A DNA stretch of 24,610 bases, from positions 1 through 24,610 of the forward strand of contig CAZMOK010000040.1 of assembly GCA_964567785.1 (NCBI GenBank), in the 5' to 3' direction. A program made the translations under genes and the position numbers. Source of the DNA: CAZMOK01 sp964567785 (lineage in GTDB: Bacteria > Bacteroidota > Bacteroidia > Bacteroidales > JAGOPY01). The notes beneath the pieces are model-generated. The model was not told the origin of the DNA and made no database searches. It worked only from the letters and a program-made list of their open reading frames with translations. Below, one piece after another: positions 8,687 to 16,706 of this stretch. How positions within the stretch are numbered: position 1 is the first letter of the stretch; the number at the start of each line of letters is the position of its first letter.

Positions 8687-9541
8687 TCACTTCCAATCCA
8701 TTATTGAATCAAGCAGGCTGCTCGCCCCGATCCTGAACAAACCTGCTGACAGCCAGTCCTCGCCGAGTGACTCCCTTACAAGTGCATAGTAGCAGAGAGC
8801 ATCCTCAACCTTTCTTATTCCCCCTGCCGCCTTTATACCGGCTTTTCTACCGGATTTTTTATAGTACTCCTTGACGGTATCAGCCATAATGAGAAAACCT
8901 TCAGGTGTGGCGCCGTGCTTTGATTTGCCTGTTGAAGTCTTTATGAAATCCGCACCTGCCAAAAGACAAATTTCGGATGCTTTCCTGATCAGTTCCACGC
9001 TGCCAAGTTCAGAGATCTCAATAATAACCTTCAGGTGTGCCTTGCCGGCGGCATCCTTCATACTGCTCACCTCCCCGAACACCTCTTCATATCTTCTTTC
9101 CAGCATCATGCCCCTGTTGATCACCACATCAACCTCATCAGCACTATTTTCAACCGCTTTGCTTACCTCCATGCATTTAATATTTGTAAATGTCTGCCCC
9201 GAAGGGAATCCTCCGGCAACAGAAGCCAGGGCGATACCAGTTCCCCGGAGCGCGCTTCTGGCCTCATCCAGCAAGGAGGGGTAGATGCAGACTGCAGCAA
9301 CATCCGGTAAGCCGGCGTTACTGAGCTGCCCTCTTTCGCAAAGCGCCTTCACCTTTTCATTGGTGTCGTCGCCCTCCAGAGTTGTAAGGTCAATGAAACC
9401 GGTGAGTTTTTTCACAATATCTTTCCATCCGGAAGTTCTGGGGGATACCCCGGAGCAGATCATTTTTGCTCTCTGTGCAAGCTCTTCAAAAGTAAAGGCA
9501 TAAGCACCAAATAAATCTTCATTGGGGAATTTCTGGCCCAT
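8687..9541 (-). CDS. deoC: Deoxyribose-phosphate aldolase
   Basis: Cleaves 2-deoxyribose 5-phosphate to glyceraldehyde 3-phosphate and acetaldehyde in deoxynucleoside catabolism. From the ATG at 9539-9541 it is 284 residues; a TTG nine bases upstream is an alternative start. The class I aldolase residues are visible: Asp138 in DEVDVVINRG, the Schiff-base Lys201 in DFIKTSTGK and the assisting Lys237 in GIKAAGGIR. The roughly 30-residue N-terminal extension before the barrel is common in Bacteroidetes DeoC. No other deo gene is adjacent, so it appears to be a single-gene unit, with the PorV/PorQ-family gene downstream of its promoter region on the same strand. Confidence 0.95.
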   Translation of the reverse strand: MGQKFPNEDLFGAYAFTFEELAQRAKMICSGVSPRTSGWKDIVKKLTGFIDLTTLEGDDTNEKVKALCERGQLSNAGLPDVAAVCIYPSLLDEARSALRGTGIALASVAGGFPSGQTFTNIKCMEVSKAVENSADEVDVVINRGMMLERRYEEVFGEVSSMKDAAGKAHLKVIIEISELGSVELIRKASEICLLAGADFIKTSTGKSKHGATPEGFLIMADTVKEYYKKSGRKAGIKAAGGIRKVEDALCYYALVRESLGEDWLSAGLFRIGASSLLDSIMDWK

Positions 9542-9558
9542 AAAAATCAAGTTTTAGG

Positions 9559-9566
9559 CAAAGATA
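9559..9566 (-). promoter_or_regulatory. Candidate -7 element for deoC
   Basis: The minus strand reads TATCTTTG, a full TAnnTTTG match, 17 bases before the deoC ATG. A TTTG lies upstream at 9582-9585, but the gap of 15 bases is shorter than the usual 19-21. Confidence 0.45.
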
Positions 9567-9591
9567 AGGAAGGCGCCGCTACAAACAGAGG

Positions 9592-10671
9592 CTAATTATA
9601 TTTCCGGCCCAGGTCAACGCGTACTGAAAAGATATTTGAATAGAGAGCTATTGAGCTGTTGCCTATATCGGTAAGGGCATAGTCGATACTTACTATTTTC
9701 TTGATCCTGATCCCCACTCCGAAATTAGGCTGGAAGGTTGTTTGTTTAACATCTCCGAAATCGATTTCCTGCTGGAAATTCCCTATCCCGCCTCGCACAA
9801 AGGCAAATCCCTTGAATCCGAATTCAACGCCAATCCTGGGGTCTATGCTGGCAAAATTACTTTTAAGAAGGGTGTTACGCTTGCCATCGAAAGTTATGTC
9901 AAGATCGGCTTCCACAAGGGCTGTGAACTTATCGCCCATTTTGAAATTCCTTGCCACCCCCAGGAACATTCTCGGCAGTGTAATTTCAAGCGAATTTGAT
10001 GGAATTTCATTGCCTGTTGCCTCAAAAACCTCCTCCATCTGGTCAGTGACCGAAAAAGTCCACGCATTGAATGTGGACGTTACATCCCTCACCATGCCCG
10101 CAAACACCCATTTTCCTTTTCTGTACTGGATCCCTGCATCCAGGCCGAAACCGTAGGCCCTGGCAAAGGGGCCTATCTGGCGGTAGATTACCTTGAAATT
10201 ACCGCCTATGCTGAGCCCGGGCACTTTCAGTTTACGGGCATAGTGGAACATAATGGCATAATCGGCGGCAGAGAACTTTGTGATCCTGTCGTAGTTGATA
10301 TTTCCGTCCTGGTCGTAGAGATCGAGCGTATTGGGGATATCGTCTACACCGAACCGTATCACAGAAGCCCCAAAGGTGCTGACTGTATCCAGTTTCATAG
10401 CAAATGAGACATAATCGTACTTAGCCACTCCGGCAAAGTATTCCGAATGCATCAGTCCTATTTGCTTATCGGATGACATGGATGTCAGACCTGCCGGGTT
10501 CCAATAACCGGCGGTTACATCATCTGCGGCAGCCATAAAGGCATTACCCATTCCCTGTGCCCTTGCCCCAACACCTATTGCGAGGAATTCATTACTGTAC
10601 TTCGGCACCTGGGCTTCAGTCCAGATAAACGCAGAGATGAGGAGGGAAAGAAGTATGATTCGTTTTACCAT
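9592..10671 (-). CDS. PorV/PorQ-family outer-membrane barrel protein
   Basis: 359 residues with signal peptide MVKRIILLSLLISAFIWTEAQ. The mature N-terminus has the family hallmark: FLAIGVGARAQGMGNAF followed by AAADDVTAGYWNPAGL. This FadL-like opening is shared by PorV, PorQ and related UPF0164-type proteins. The remaining sequence alternates strands with aromatic girdles and ends SVRVDLGRKYN, consistent with a 14-stranded outer-membrane barrel. PorV and PorQ work in the T9SS attachment complex, shuttling cargo or sequestering it for cleavage of the sorting domain. This copy could be such a component or a family member with another role, and the sequence alone does not decide. A gap of 289 bases with a distinctive repeat lies upstream. 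Confidence 0.85.
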   Translation of the reverse strand: MVKRIILLSLLISAFIWTEAQVPKYSNEFLAIGVGARAQGMGNAFMAAADDVTAGYWNPAGLTSMSSDKQIGLMHSEYFAGVAKYDYVSFAMKLDTVSTFGASVIRFGVDDIPNTLDLYDQDGNINYDRITKFSAADYAIMFHYARKLKVPGLSIGGNFKVIYRQIGPFARAYGFGLDAGIQYRKGKWVFAGMVRDVTSTFNAWTFSVTDQMEEVFEATGNEIPSNSLEITLPRMFLGVARNFKMGDKFTALVEADLDITFDGKRNTLLKSNFASIDPRIGVEFGFKGFAFVRGGIGNFQQEIDFGDVKQTTFQPNFGVGIRIKKIVSIDYALTDIGNSSIALYSNIFSVRVDLGRKYN

Positions 10672-10764
10672 GCCAAAAAACAGTATACTCAGAACGAAGA
10701 TTTAGAAATATTAGTATTGGAGTACATAGTTGATTTAACGAAATTAGTGGGGTAATGGTTGAAA

Positions 10765-10793
10765 ACGATGTCCCATTTTCTATGGGACGACGT
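10765..10793. repeat. Hairpin of the GACGACGTCC repeat family, copy 1
   Basis: GTCCCAT (10770-10776) and ATGGGAC (10782-10788) pair perfectly around a 5-base loop. With two mismatches the stem extends to 12 bases (10765-10776 with 10782-10793). The right arm ends in GACGACGT, the word repeated at 10927-10961. Together the copies dominate an otherwise empty 289-base gap. Confidence 0.7.
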
Positions 10794-10926
10794 CTCATTT
10801 ATTACTAAACTTTATCTCAAAAAACATTAGCATGAATTTAAAAATAATGTTGATAATAGATCTATAATGTTGAATATGTGTAGTTTAACAACTATGCCAA
10901 ATTTAACAATTTATTGGAGGTGTAGA

Positions 10927-10961
10927 GGGACGACGTCCCAAATAATTTAAGACGACGTCCC
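10927..10961. repeat. Two copies of the GACGACGTCCC palindromic repeat
   Basis: GGGACGACGTCCC at 10927-10939 is a palindrome with 6-base arms and one central base. After an 11-base AT-rich spacer, GACGACGTCCC repeats at 10951-10961. The last base overlaps the stop codon of the LolA-like gene, so the element sits exactly at the 3' end of that operon. It could act as a terminator or a dispersed palindromic unit. There is no U tract. Confidence 0.7.
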
Positions 10962-11755
10962 TAATTTTCTTCCGGTGCCAGGCTCTCCACCGTAAAAACC
11001 TCATCAGGTATGCCCTGGTCAAATTTTACATCATCCAGAAGAATAGTGGTTGAGTGTTCCTTCTGCAGGTCGGTCATGACAACTTTTGAGGCATTCCAGT
11101 ATTTCCCTATTTTTTCATATTCATATTCAGCTTCCTTGAATTTTTCCCCACGCTGGTCGTAGTATTCCATCAGTTCAGGATAATAATGCTCCTTATTCAT
11201 TGTAACAATGATCTTTGAATACTGGGAATTCTCATCTTTGGGGACTAGCTCCAGGATGTAAGCATCAGGCTTTGTTTCCAGGAGGGTTGGCGAATACCTT
11301 TCTGAATAGGGAGTAGTGGCCATATCCTCGTAAGAGAAATCAGTGTTGTTAAAAGCGCCTGTTGTTGCCAGGATCGATATTTTCCTGGGCTTTCCCAGAG
11401 CGGGCATATACATCCACATTACACCATCAGGTAGTGAAAGTGTGGCTATTCCGGCCTGAGAATCCGGAGCTGTATAGCGATAAAGCCTTTTCTCAGTACC
11501 TTTTTGCATCATAACCGCCTCCCGCACCTTCTCTTTTTCGCGCTTATTGGTGAGGATCATGGTGACTTTTCCCTGTTTGTCTTCAGATGAGAACATCACC
11601 TTATCCATCTTTTCGAGTAGCGCAGGCCCGTCTTGTGCATTGGCATTACCAGCAAACACAAGTGAGAAAAAAAATATTGTTGAGATGAGCTTGATAACAA
11701 ATTTCATGGATTCAGTTTTTTTAGCCAAGTTCATTATCCCTTCATCAAAAATCAT
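10961..11755 (-). CDS. LolA-fold outer-membrane lipoprotein-sorting protein
   Basis: Belongs to the COG2834 outer-membrane lipoprotein-sorting family, exported proteins with a LolA/LolB-like half-barrel that carries lipids or lipoproteins. Visible markers are KVTMILTNKREKEK, the RYTAPDSQAGIATL segment, VMWMYMPALGKPRKI and the FSYEDM region. The drawn start (ATG at 11753-11755) overlaps the stop of the upstream permease gene by ATGA, implying translational coupling and 264 residues. The recognisable signal peptide begins later, at MKFVIKLISTIFFF (ATG 11705-11707). Another ATG at 11732-11734 follows a GAAGGG stretch, so the true start may be one of these. Pairing with an MMPL/RND permease is a recurrent arrangement for envelope lipid or hopanoid transport. 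Confidence 0.85.
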   Translation of the reverse strand: MIFDEGIMNLAKKTESMKFVIKLISTIFFFSLVFAGNANAQDGPALLEKMDKVMFSSEDKQGKVTMILTNKREKEKVREAVMMQKGTEKRLYRYTAPDSQAGIATLSLPDGVMWMYMPALGKPRKISILATTGAFNNTDFSYEDMATTPYSERYSPTLLETKPDAYILELVPKDENSQYSKIIVTMNKEHYYPELMEYYDQRGEKFKEAEYEYEKIGKYWNASKVVMTDLQKEHSTTILLDDVKFDQGIPDEVFTVESLAPEEN

Positions 11756-14013
11756 TCCTCATTGTTCAGCGAAAGCCTCTTCCTTTTCACAAGGATCAAA
11801 ATGACAGGCAGCAATGTCATGGATGCAAGTCCCGACCCCACCATGCTGAAAGCCATCAGTATTCCGAAATACTGGAGTGGGACCATATCGGAGAAAACAA
11901 GTACCAGGAATCCCAAACTCACAGATACTACGTTTATTACGATTGCTTTACCGGTTACCATGATAGTACGCTCAATGGCTTCCTTAAAGTCAGTGGTAAG
12001 TATATATGAATAGTCAAAATAGGAGATGATATGGATCGAATAATCCACCCCTATGCCGAGAGCAACACTGGCCACAAGAACGGTTGCAACATTTAGCGGG
12101 ATCCCTGTAAATCCCATCAGTCCGAATAATATAACTATAGTTGCGATTACAGGAAAGGTTGCAATGGCGCCGGTAGCAAAAGAACGGAGCATTACACCCA
12201 CGAGAATGAGCAAAGCGATAATGGCAAGTGAAAGGCTTCTTACCTGGCTTTTCAGCAGGCTTGCATTCATCTTTAAGTCGATGAAAGGCATCCCCGTAAG
12301 TTGTATCCGGCAATCTTCACATGAATTTTCATCGAGAAATTTTTGAAGCCCATCTGCAAATTCCTGTTTGGCCTGGTTATCGGATGAAGCAAATTTTGAA
12401 ATAATTATCCCTTCCTGCAGATCTTCAGAAACCAATCTTTCAACCATAGGGTTCCCGTCGATAAAGAACCAGAGCTGCTCAATCGCTGCCCTGTCATCAG
12501 GGATTTTCCCCTCCTCCCCAAGAGCTTCATAAAGATCGGCAATCAAACCCGCAACCGATTGTGCATTCAAAACATTAGGGTCCTGTTTGATATAATCAAC
12601 GGTACGCATCATTGTTTTGAGGGTTGCAGGTTCCTGCATATCGGCTTCAAAAAGAATGAATATTGCTTTCGAACCACCAAACTTTTCGATCATGATCTCT
12701 TCGGCCTGGCGGGCCGTGCTACCATGCTTAAAGTAATCCTTTATGTCTACATTTCTCTCAATGAAAAAGATCCCTCCTATACTTATGATCACCAGGGCAC
12801 TCCATGTGGTGAGAATGTATTTCGGGTGTTTGAGCAAAAGGTTTTTCAGGTGCATCAGCAACCGTTCAAGATATATAGAACTTCTACCTGATTCGCCGTA
12901 ATCAGTTTTCCTGACCTTTGCCGGTGAGATCACGTACAGCAATCCGGGAACAAAAAACAGGGCCAGAAGGGCTGAAAAAAGAGTGCCCACAGCAGTGAAA
13001 ATGCCGAAATCCTTGATCATCCCAAGGTAAGCCTCAAATACAAAAGATATAAAGCCGGCTATGGTTGTAAGAGCAGTGAGTAGAACAGGAATGAAGATAT
13101 AAGCTACAGCAACAATGATCGCCCTGTGATAATACCTTTCCCTGAGCTGGTTAACCTTATTGATAACGTGTATGGTATATGCGCTCCCGACTGCAAGCAG
13201 GATAATGGGGATGTTATTGGTCACCATGGTCATTTCGAAACCAAAAAGGGCCATAAAGCCCAGCGTCCAGGTTATAGCAATGGCCGAAGCCAGAAGCGGC
13301 AGGAAAACACCCCTGAAAGTCCCGAAATTGACAAGTAAAACAAGTGTTATCAGTATAAAGGCAATCGGGATCAGTTTAATGAGATCGGATGAAACCAGCT
13401 CGGCAATGGCAGTAACCATCATGGGCAGACCGGCAAAATAGAGCTTTTCGGGAAGGCCCATGGATTCTGATTTGTTGATCACCTTCCGTCCAACCTCTTT
13501 AATGTCATAATCATCTAGTACAGTGAACATCACAAGGGCTGCAGTGCCATCGGCCGAAACTATATTACCCCTGTACCGGTCTTTCGACATCACGCGTTCC
13601 CTGAGCTCTTCCAGTTCTTCATCAGAGTAGGGAAGCTCATATTCACTGACCAGCTCGCTGACCTCAAAGCCAAAGTCATCACCCCGGATATCGAGGATAC
13701 TGGTCATGCTTGTGACACCTGAAATACCTTCAATTGAAGAGATCGTATCGGTAAGTTGTGCCATATGGCCCAGGGATTCATTAGTAAAAATATCGTCGGC
13801 TTCGAGTATTACCATACCGATCTTGTTACCACCGAACTCCTCCCCAATCTTTTTAAACATCATGGCGTCCGGATCATCATCGGGCAGGGTACTGATCACG
13901 TCGGAATTAATCTGGATGTAGCGGATCTGGTACCCCAGGAAGCCTGTCAGGACAGCTACAAAAATGATGATCAGCCAGCGGTATTTCAGTATAGACCTGG
14001 CAAGTTTGTTCAT
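11752..14013 (-). CDS. MMPL/RND-family transporter
   Basis: 753 residues with the duplicated RND layout. A first membrane helix (about 12-30) is followed by an extracytoplasmic domain to about 208 and a block of helices at about 211-370. A cytoplasmic linker with SIYLERLLMHLKN precedes helix 396-416, a second extracytoplasmic domain and a second helix block at about 590-745. Polar residues expected in the proton path occur in the second block (GIGVDYSIHIISY), typical of the MMPL/HpnN/SSD class rather than of AcrB-type drug pumps. Length is short for AcrB and usual for MMPL. The coupled LolA-fold gene suggests export of a lipid or lipoprotein-like substrate to the outer membrane. Substrate is unknown. 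Confidence 0.9.
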   Translation of the reverse strand: MNKLARSILKYRWLIIIFVAVLTGFLGYQIRYIQINSDVISTLPDDDPDAMMFKKIGEEFGGNKIGMVILEADDIFTNESLGHMAQLTDTISSIEGISGVTSMTSILDIRGDDFGFEVSELVSEYELPYSDEELEELRERVMSKDRYRGNIVSADGTAALVMFTVLDDYDIKEVGRKVINKSESMGLPEKLYFAGLPMMVTAIAELVSSDLIKLIPIAFILITLVLLVNFGTFRGVFLPLLASAIAITWTLGFMALFGFEMTMVTNNIPIILLAVGSAYTIHVINKVNQLRERYYHRAIIVAVAYIFIPVLLTALTTIAGFISFVFEAYLGMIKDFGIFTAVGTLFSALLALFFVPGLLYVISPAKVRKTDYGESGRSSIYLERLLMHLKNLLLKHPKYILTTWSALVIISIGGIFFIERNVDIKDYFKHGSTARQAEEIMIEKFGGSKAIFILFEADMQEPATLKTMMRTVDYIKQDPNVLNAQSVAGLIADLYEALGEEGKIPDDRAAIEQLWFFIDGNPMVERLVSEDLQEGIIISKFASSDNQAKQEFADGLQKFLDENSCEDCRIQLTGMPFIDLKMNASLLKSQVRSLSLAIIALLILVGVMLRSFATGAIATFPVIATIVILFGLMGFTGIPLNVATVLVASVALGIGVDYSIHIISYFDYSYILTTDFKEAIERTIMVTGKAIVINVVSVSLGFLVLVFSDMVPLQYFGILMAFSMVGSGLASMTLLPVILILVKRKRLSLNNEE

Positions 14014-14029
14014 GGCACAGTATTAACTG

Positions 14030-14037
14030 CAAAAGTA
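14030..14037 (-). promoter_or_regulatory. Candidate -7 element for the RND/LolA operon
   Basis: The minus strand reads TACTTTTG, matching TAnnTTTG, 16 bases before the permease ATG. No matching -33 box was seen; the region upstream is the heptamer repeat element at 14041-14132. Confidence 0.4.
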
Positions 14038-14040
14038 ATG

Positions 14041-14132
14041 ACAAATTATACGGATAGTAAATAGTAAATAATAAATAGTGCTCAGTGTTTAGTGTTCAGT
14101 GTTCAGTGTTCAGTGTTTAGTGTATAATTTGT
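14041..14132. repeat. Heptamer arrays enclosed by an 11-base inverted repeat
   Basis: ACAAATTATAC (14041-14051) and its exact reverse complement GTATAATTTGT (14122-14132) enclose two tandem arrays. One is four units of ATAGTAA type (14054-14081). The other is six units of CAGTGTT/TAGTGTT (14083-14124), the reverse complement of the AACACTA heptamer at 172-206. With one mismatch the inverted repeat extends to 13 bases. The right end overlaps the stop codon of the DUF502 gene. It fills nearly the whole gap between that gene and the RND operon. Confidence 0.8.
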
Positions 14133-14833
14133 TATTCAGGGGTTTTATTATCACCTTGTGCAGGAATGTCTTTCATACGAAGCAGGTCAGGACCGGTAAC
14201 TCCCATTGAAACATAGACGTTGATCAGTCCGTCGATACCCATGTCAACAAACTCCACCCAGCCTACAGGGACATAAAGTATGGCGCCCCCAACCGGGACC
14301 GGTGATGAGGGTATCATTACACTGTAATATTCATGCCCATTTATCCTGATCTTCTCACGTGAAGTGAGCAAAGCCAGCACTGCGGTGCTTCCCTTACCAC
14401 CAAAATAGCACATAACAGGCACCATCGCCTTAAGTTCCGGGCTGTCTTTACTGTCGAGCAGTTTGATCAGTTTCCTGGCGGCATCATAGATGGTCTTTAC
14501 CACCGGTATCCTGTTCATAACCCTGTCGGTAAAGCTGTTCCACCGGTTCCTCAGGCCTATCTCAACCATGAGGCCAAAAAGGTAGATCAGCACCAGGGCC
14601 AGAACCAGCCCGATAAAATAGGCAAACAATTTACTTGTGACGAAATTAAGGCCGATGGACTCGAGCAACTTTCCAAAATTGCTTCCGGGGCCGAGGTAAC
14701 CTTCTAAAAATTGCACCAACCAGATAATAACCAATAAAGTGACAACCAGCGGAAAAATAGTGAGGGCCCCTGTTACCATCGGCCTGAATAGTTTTCTTAT
14801 AAAGCCCGGCTTTTTATTTTCCTTAGTTTTCAT
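14132..14833 (-). CDS. DUF502 family membrane protein
   Basis: 233 residues matching the DUF502 (COG2928) family. Two membrane helices lie at about 20-42 and 68-92. The segment between includes the conserved RKLFRPMVTGALTIFPLVVT start. After the helices come RIPVVKTIYDAARKLI and the C-terminal soluble part with VMIPSSPVPVGGAILYVP and a VSMGVTGPDLL end. These are the family's conserved blocks. The biochemical role of DUF502 in bacteria is not known. It is on the same strand as the arsenic operon but 76 bases beyond the acr3 stop, so it may or may not be read through from it. Confidence 0.88.
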   Translation of the reverse strand: MKTKENKKPGFIRKLFRPMVTGALTIFPLVVTLLVIIWLVQFLEGYLGPGSNFGKLLESIGLNFVTSKLFAYFIGLVLALVLIYLFGLMVEIGLRNRWNSFTDRVMNRIPVVKTIYDAARKLIKLLDSKDSPELKAMVPVMCYFGGKGSTAVLALLTSREKIRINGHEYYSVMIPSSPVPVGGAILYVPVGWVEFVDMGIDGLINVYVSMGVTGPDLLRMKDIPAQGDNKTPE

Positions 14834-14909
14834 ATAAAATCGAATTTATAGGAAAGTTAATGGTTTTTGGTAATTATTGTATTAGCTATCATTTATTTTT
14901 TACTACTCA

Positions 14910-15959
14910 TTATTTACTAAAATATTTTTTTTGAAGCCGCAGTGAAACATTTACCAGCGCAATTAGCACCGGTACCTCTACAAGAGGTCCGATGACGGCA
15001 GCAAAGGCTTCGCCAGAATTGATCCCGAAAACAGCAATGGCAACCGCTATGGCCAGTTCGAAATTATTGCTGGCAGCCGTAAAAGCTATCGTAGTAGTTT
15101 TTGAATAATCGGCCCCTATCTTCATGCCCATGAAAAAGCTGACCAGGAACATGACCACGAAATAGATCACCAGGGGAATTGCTATCCTTACCACATCCAG
15201 CGGGAGCTGAACGATGTATTCGCCTTTGAGGGAGAACATCACCAGGATCGTGAAAAGCAGGGCAACTAATGTTACAGGACTGATTTTTGGTACAAACTTT
15301 TTATGGTACCACTCCTTGTTTTTTACCCTTACCAGGATGAAACGGGTCAAAAAACCGGCGATGAAAGGAATCCCGAGATAAATAAAAACACTTTCAGCGA
15401 TTTGCCCTATTGTGATGTTTTTCACCTGGTCAGTAGTCTCGAGCCCGAACCACCCGGGCAAAACAGCGATAAAAACCCATGCATACACAGCAAAGAACAG
15501 TACCTGGAATATGGAGTTAAATGCTACGAGCCCGGCGGCATATTCTGTGTTTCCTTTTGCCAGTTCATTCCAGACAATGACCATAGCAATGCAACGGGCA
15601 AGCCCTATCAGGATCAATCCATACATGTAGCTAGGGTAATCATGCAAGAAGATGATCGCCAGGAAGAACATCAGGACCGGACCTATGATGAAATTCTGAG
15701 CCAGGCTGAGGCCCAATATCCTATAGTTCCTGAACACCTTTGGCAACTCCTCATACCGGACTTTAGCCAATGGAGGGTACATCATCAGGATCAGCCCTAT
15801 GGCGATGGGGATGTTGGTTGTCCCCGAACTCATCGACTCCCAGAAGGAGGCAATGGCCGGGAAAAAGTGGCCGGCCAGCACCCCGGCCAGCATCGCGGAG
15901 AAGATCCAGACAGTCAGATACCTGTCGAGAAAGGAGAGACGCTTGCGTGGTACTTTCAT
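14910..15959 (-). CDS. acr3: Arsenite efflux transporter, ACR3 family
   Basis: Inner-membrane permease exporting As(III) (arsenite), the last step of inorganic arsenic detoxification. The 349 residues form about ten membrane helices. The essential ACR3 cysteine is present at 123 in ARCIAMV, and the conserved glutamate at 328 in GPLVEVPVL. Other family blocks are WNELAKGNTEYAAG and FTAASNNFELAIAVAI. Length is as expected. Its ATG shares one base with the arsC stop (TGATG), so it is translationally coupled to the arsenate reductase that makes its substrate. It is the last gene of the arsenic operon. Confidence 0.95.
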   Translation of the reverse strand: MKVPRKRLSFLDRYLTVWIFSAMLAGVLAGHFFPAIASFWESMSSGTTNIPIAIGLILMMYPPLAKVRYEELPKVFRNYRILGLSLAQNFIIGPVLMFFLAIIFLHDYPSYMYGLILIGLARCIAMVIVWNELAKGNTEYAAGLVAFNSIFQVLFFAVYAWVFIAVLPGWFGLETTDQVKNITIGQIAESVFIYLGIPFIAGFLTRFILVRVKNKEWYHKKFVPKISPVTLVALLFTILVMFSLKGEYIVQLPLDVVRIAIPLVIYFVVMFLVSFFMGMKIGADYSKTTTIAFTAASNNFELAIAVAIAVFGINSGEAFAAVIGPLVEVPVLIALVNVSLRLQKKYFSK

Positions 15960-16408
15960 CAGAGCTTCGGTTTTAGTTCGTTTTCATAGAATGACCTGAA
16001 TGCCTTGCTGATCTTATTTCTTACCCTCCGGTATAAAGGCATGACCTCTTCTTCAGTTCCCCTGGCCTCTGCCGGATCCTCGAAGCCAATATGCAGCCTC
16101 TTCTTGACCTTACCTGTAAAGACCGGGCAGGATTCCATAGCGCCATCACAAACAGTGATTACGTAATCAAACTCATCATTCAGGTATTTTTCTACAGGTT
16201 CCGGAACCTGTTTGCTGATATCTATCCCCACCTCATTCATTGCCTTAACAGCGTATGTATTTATTTCGCCTTCGGCGGATGTTCCCGCTGAATACACTTC
16301 CAGTATCTTGTCGAATGATTTCAGAAACCCTTCGGCCATCTGGCTGCGGCAGGTGTTTCCGGTGCAGATAATGAGTATTTTCGTTTTCTCCCGAGATACC
16401 ATTGTCAT
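15959..16408 (-). CDS. arsC: Arsenate reductase, thioredoxin-coupled (LMW-PTP fold)
   Basis: Reduces arsenate to arsenite in the cytoplasm. The 149 residues have the low-molecular-weight phosphatase loop CTGNTCRS: nucleophile Cys15, then Cys20 and Arg21. The redox relay pair Cys87 and Cys94 lies in TVCDGAMESCPVF. Spacing of 5 and 7 residues matches the Cys10/Cys15 and Cys82/Cys89 pairs of the Staphylococcus aureus enzyme, so this is the thioredoxin-dependent type rather than the glutaredoxin type. A DPAEARG motif near 111 supplies the general acid. The ATG at 16406-16408 is used; a second ATG two codons later is equally possible. A small thioredoxin-like gene lies 3 bases upstream and could serve it. 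Confidence 0.94.
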   Translation of the reverse strand: MTMVSREKTKILIICTGNTCRSQMAEGFLKSFDKILEVYSAGTSAEGEINTYAVKAMNEVGIDISKQVPEPVEKYLNDEFDYVITVCDGAMESCPVFTGKVKKRLHIGFEDPAEARGTEEEVMPLYRRVRNKISKAFRSFYENELKPKL

Positions 16409-16411
16409 TAT

Positions 16412-16699
16412 TTATTTAGTTGACTTATTATTTTCTTTTGGATCGTTTCCTGTAAGTTCCCTGAGAGTCAAGGTGAGTTGTTCACGGGGCGGTACATATC
16501 CTCGAGCTACAGACATGCCATTTACGAATAAGCTCGGTAAAACCCAGGTATCGTAACGTACATAATCTTCCATCTTATCCAGTATTGACACTTCGGCAGC
16601 AATCTTTTCATCAGTCAGCACTTTCTCCACTGTTCCGATCATTCTTTTACACTTCCTGCATTTCTTCGAAGGGCATAATATTTCCACTTTAAGGCTCAT
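16412..16699 (-). CDS. Small thioredoxin-like protein (CRKC)
   Basis: From the ATG at 16697-16699 it has 95 residues; an upstream ATG at 16721-16723 would extend it into the permease gene and add an unlikely N-terminus. MSLKVEILCPSKKCRKC opens a thioredoxin fold with three cysteines: Cys9, and the CxxC pair Cys14/Cys17. The VLPSLFVNG segment supplies the cis-proline. There is no signal peptide, so it is cytoplasmic. It sits between the COG0701 permease (7-base gap) and arsC (3-base gap). A role as electron donor for ArsC or as an arsenic-binding carrier is an inference from position. It differs from the CKKC thioredoxin earlier in the same operon. Confidence 0.82.
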   Translation of the reverse strand: MSLKVEILCPSKKCRKCKRMIGTVEKVLTDEKIAAEVSILDKMEDYVRYDTWVLPSLFVNGMSVARGYVPPREQLTLTLRELTGNDPKENNKSTK

Positions 16700-16706
16700 A
16701 AAAATA

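Noticed and set aside
14054..14124. CRISPR-like appearance of the tandem repeats
   Set aside because: Units are 7 bases with no spacers between them and no cas gene is present.
15303..15989. 228-codon open frame on the plus strand
   Set aside because: Antisense to acr3; no hydrophobic or motif pattern of its own.
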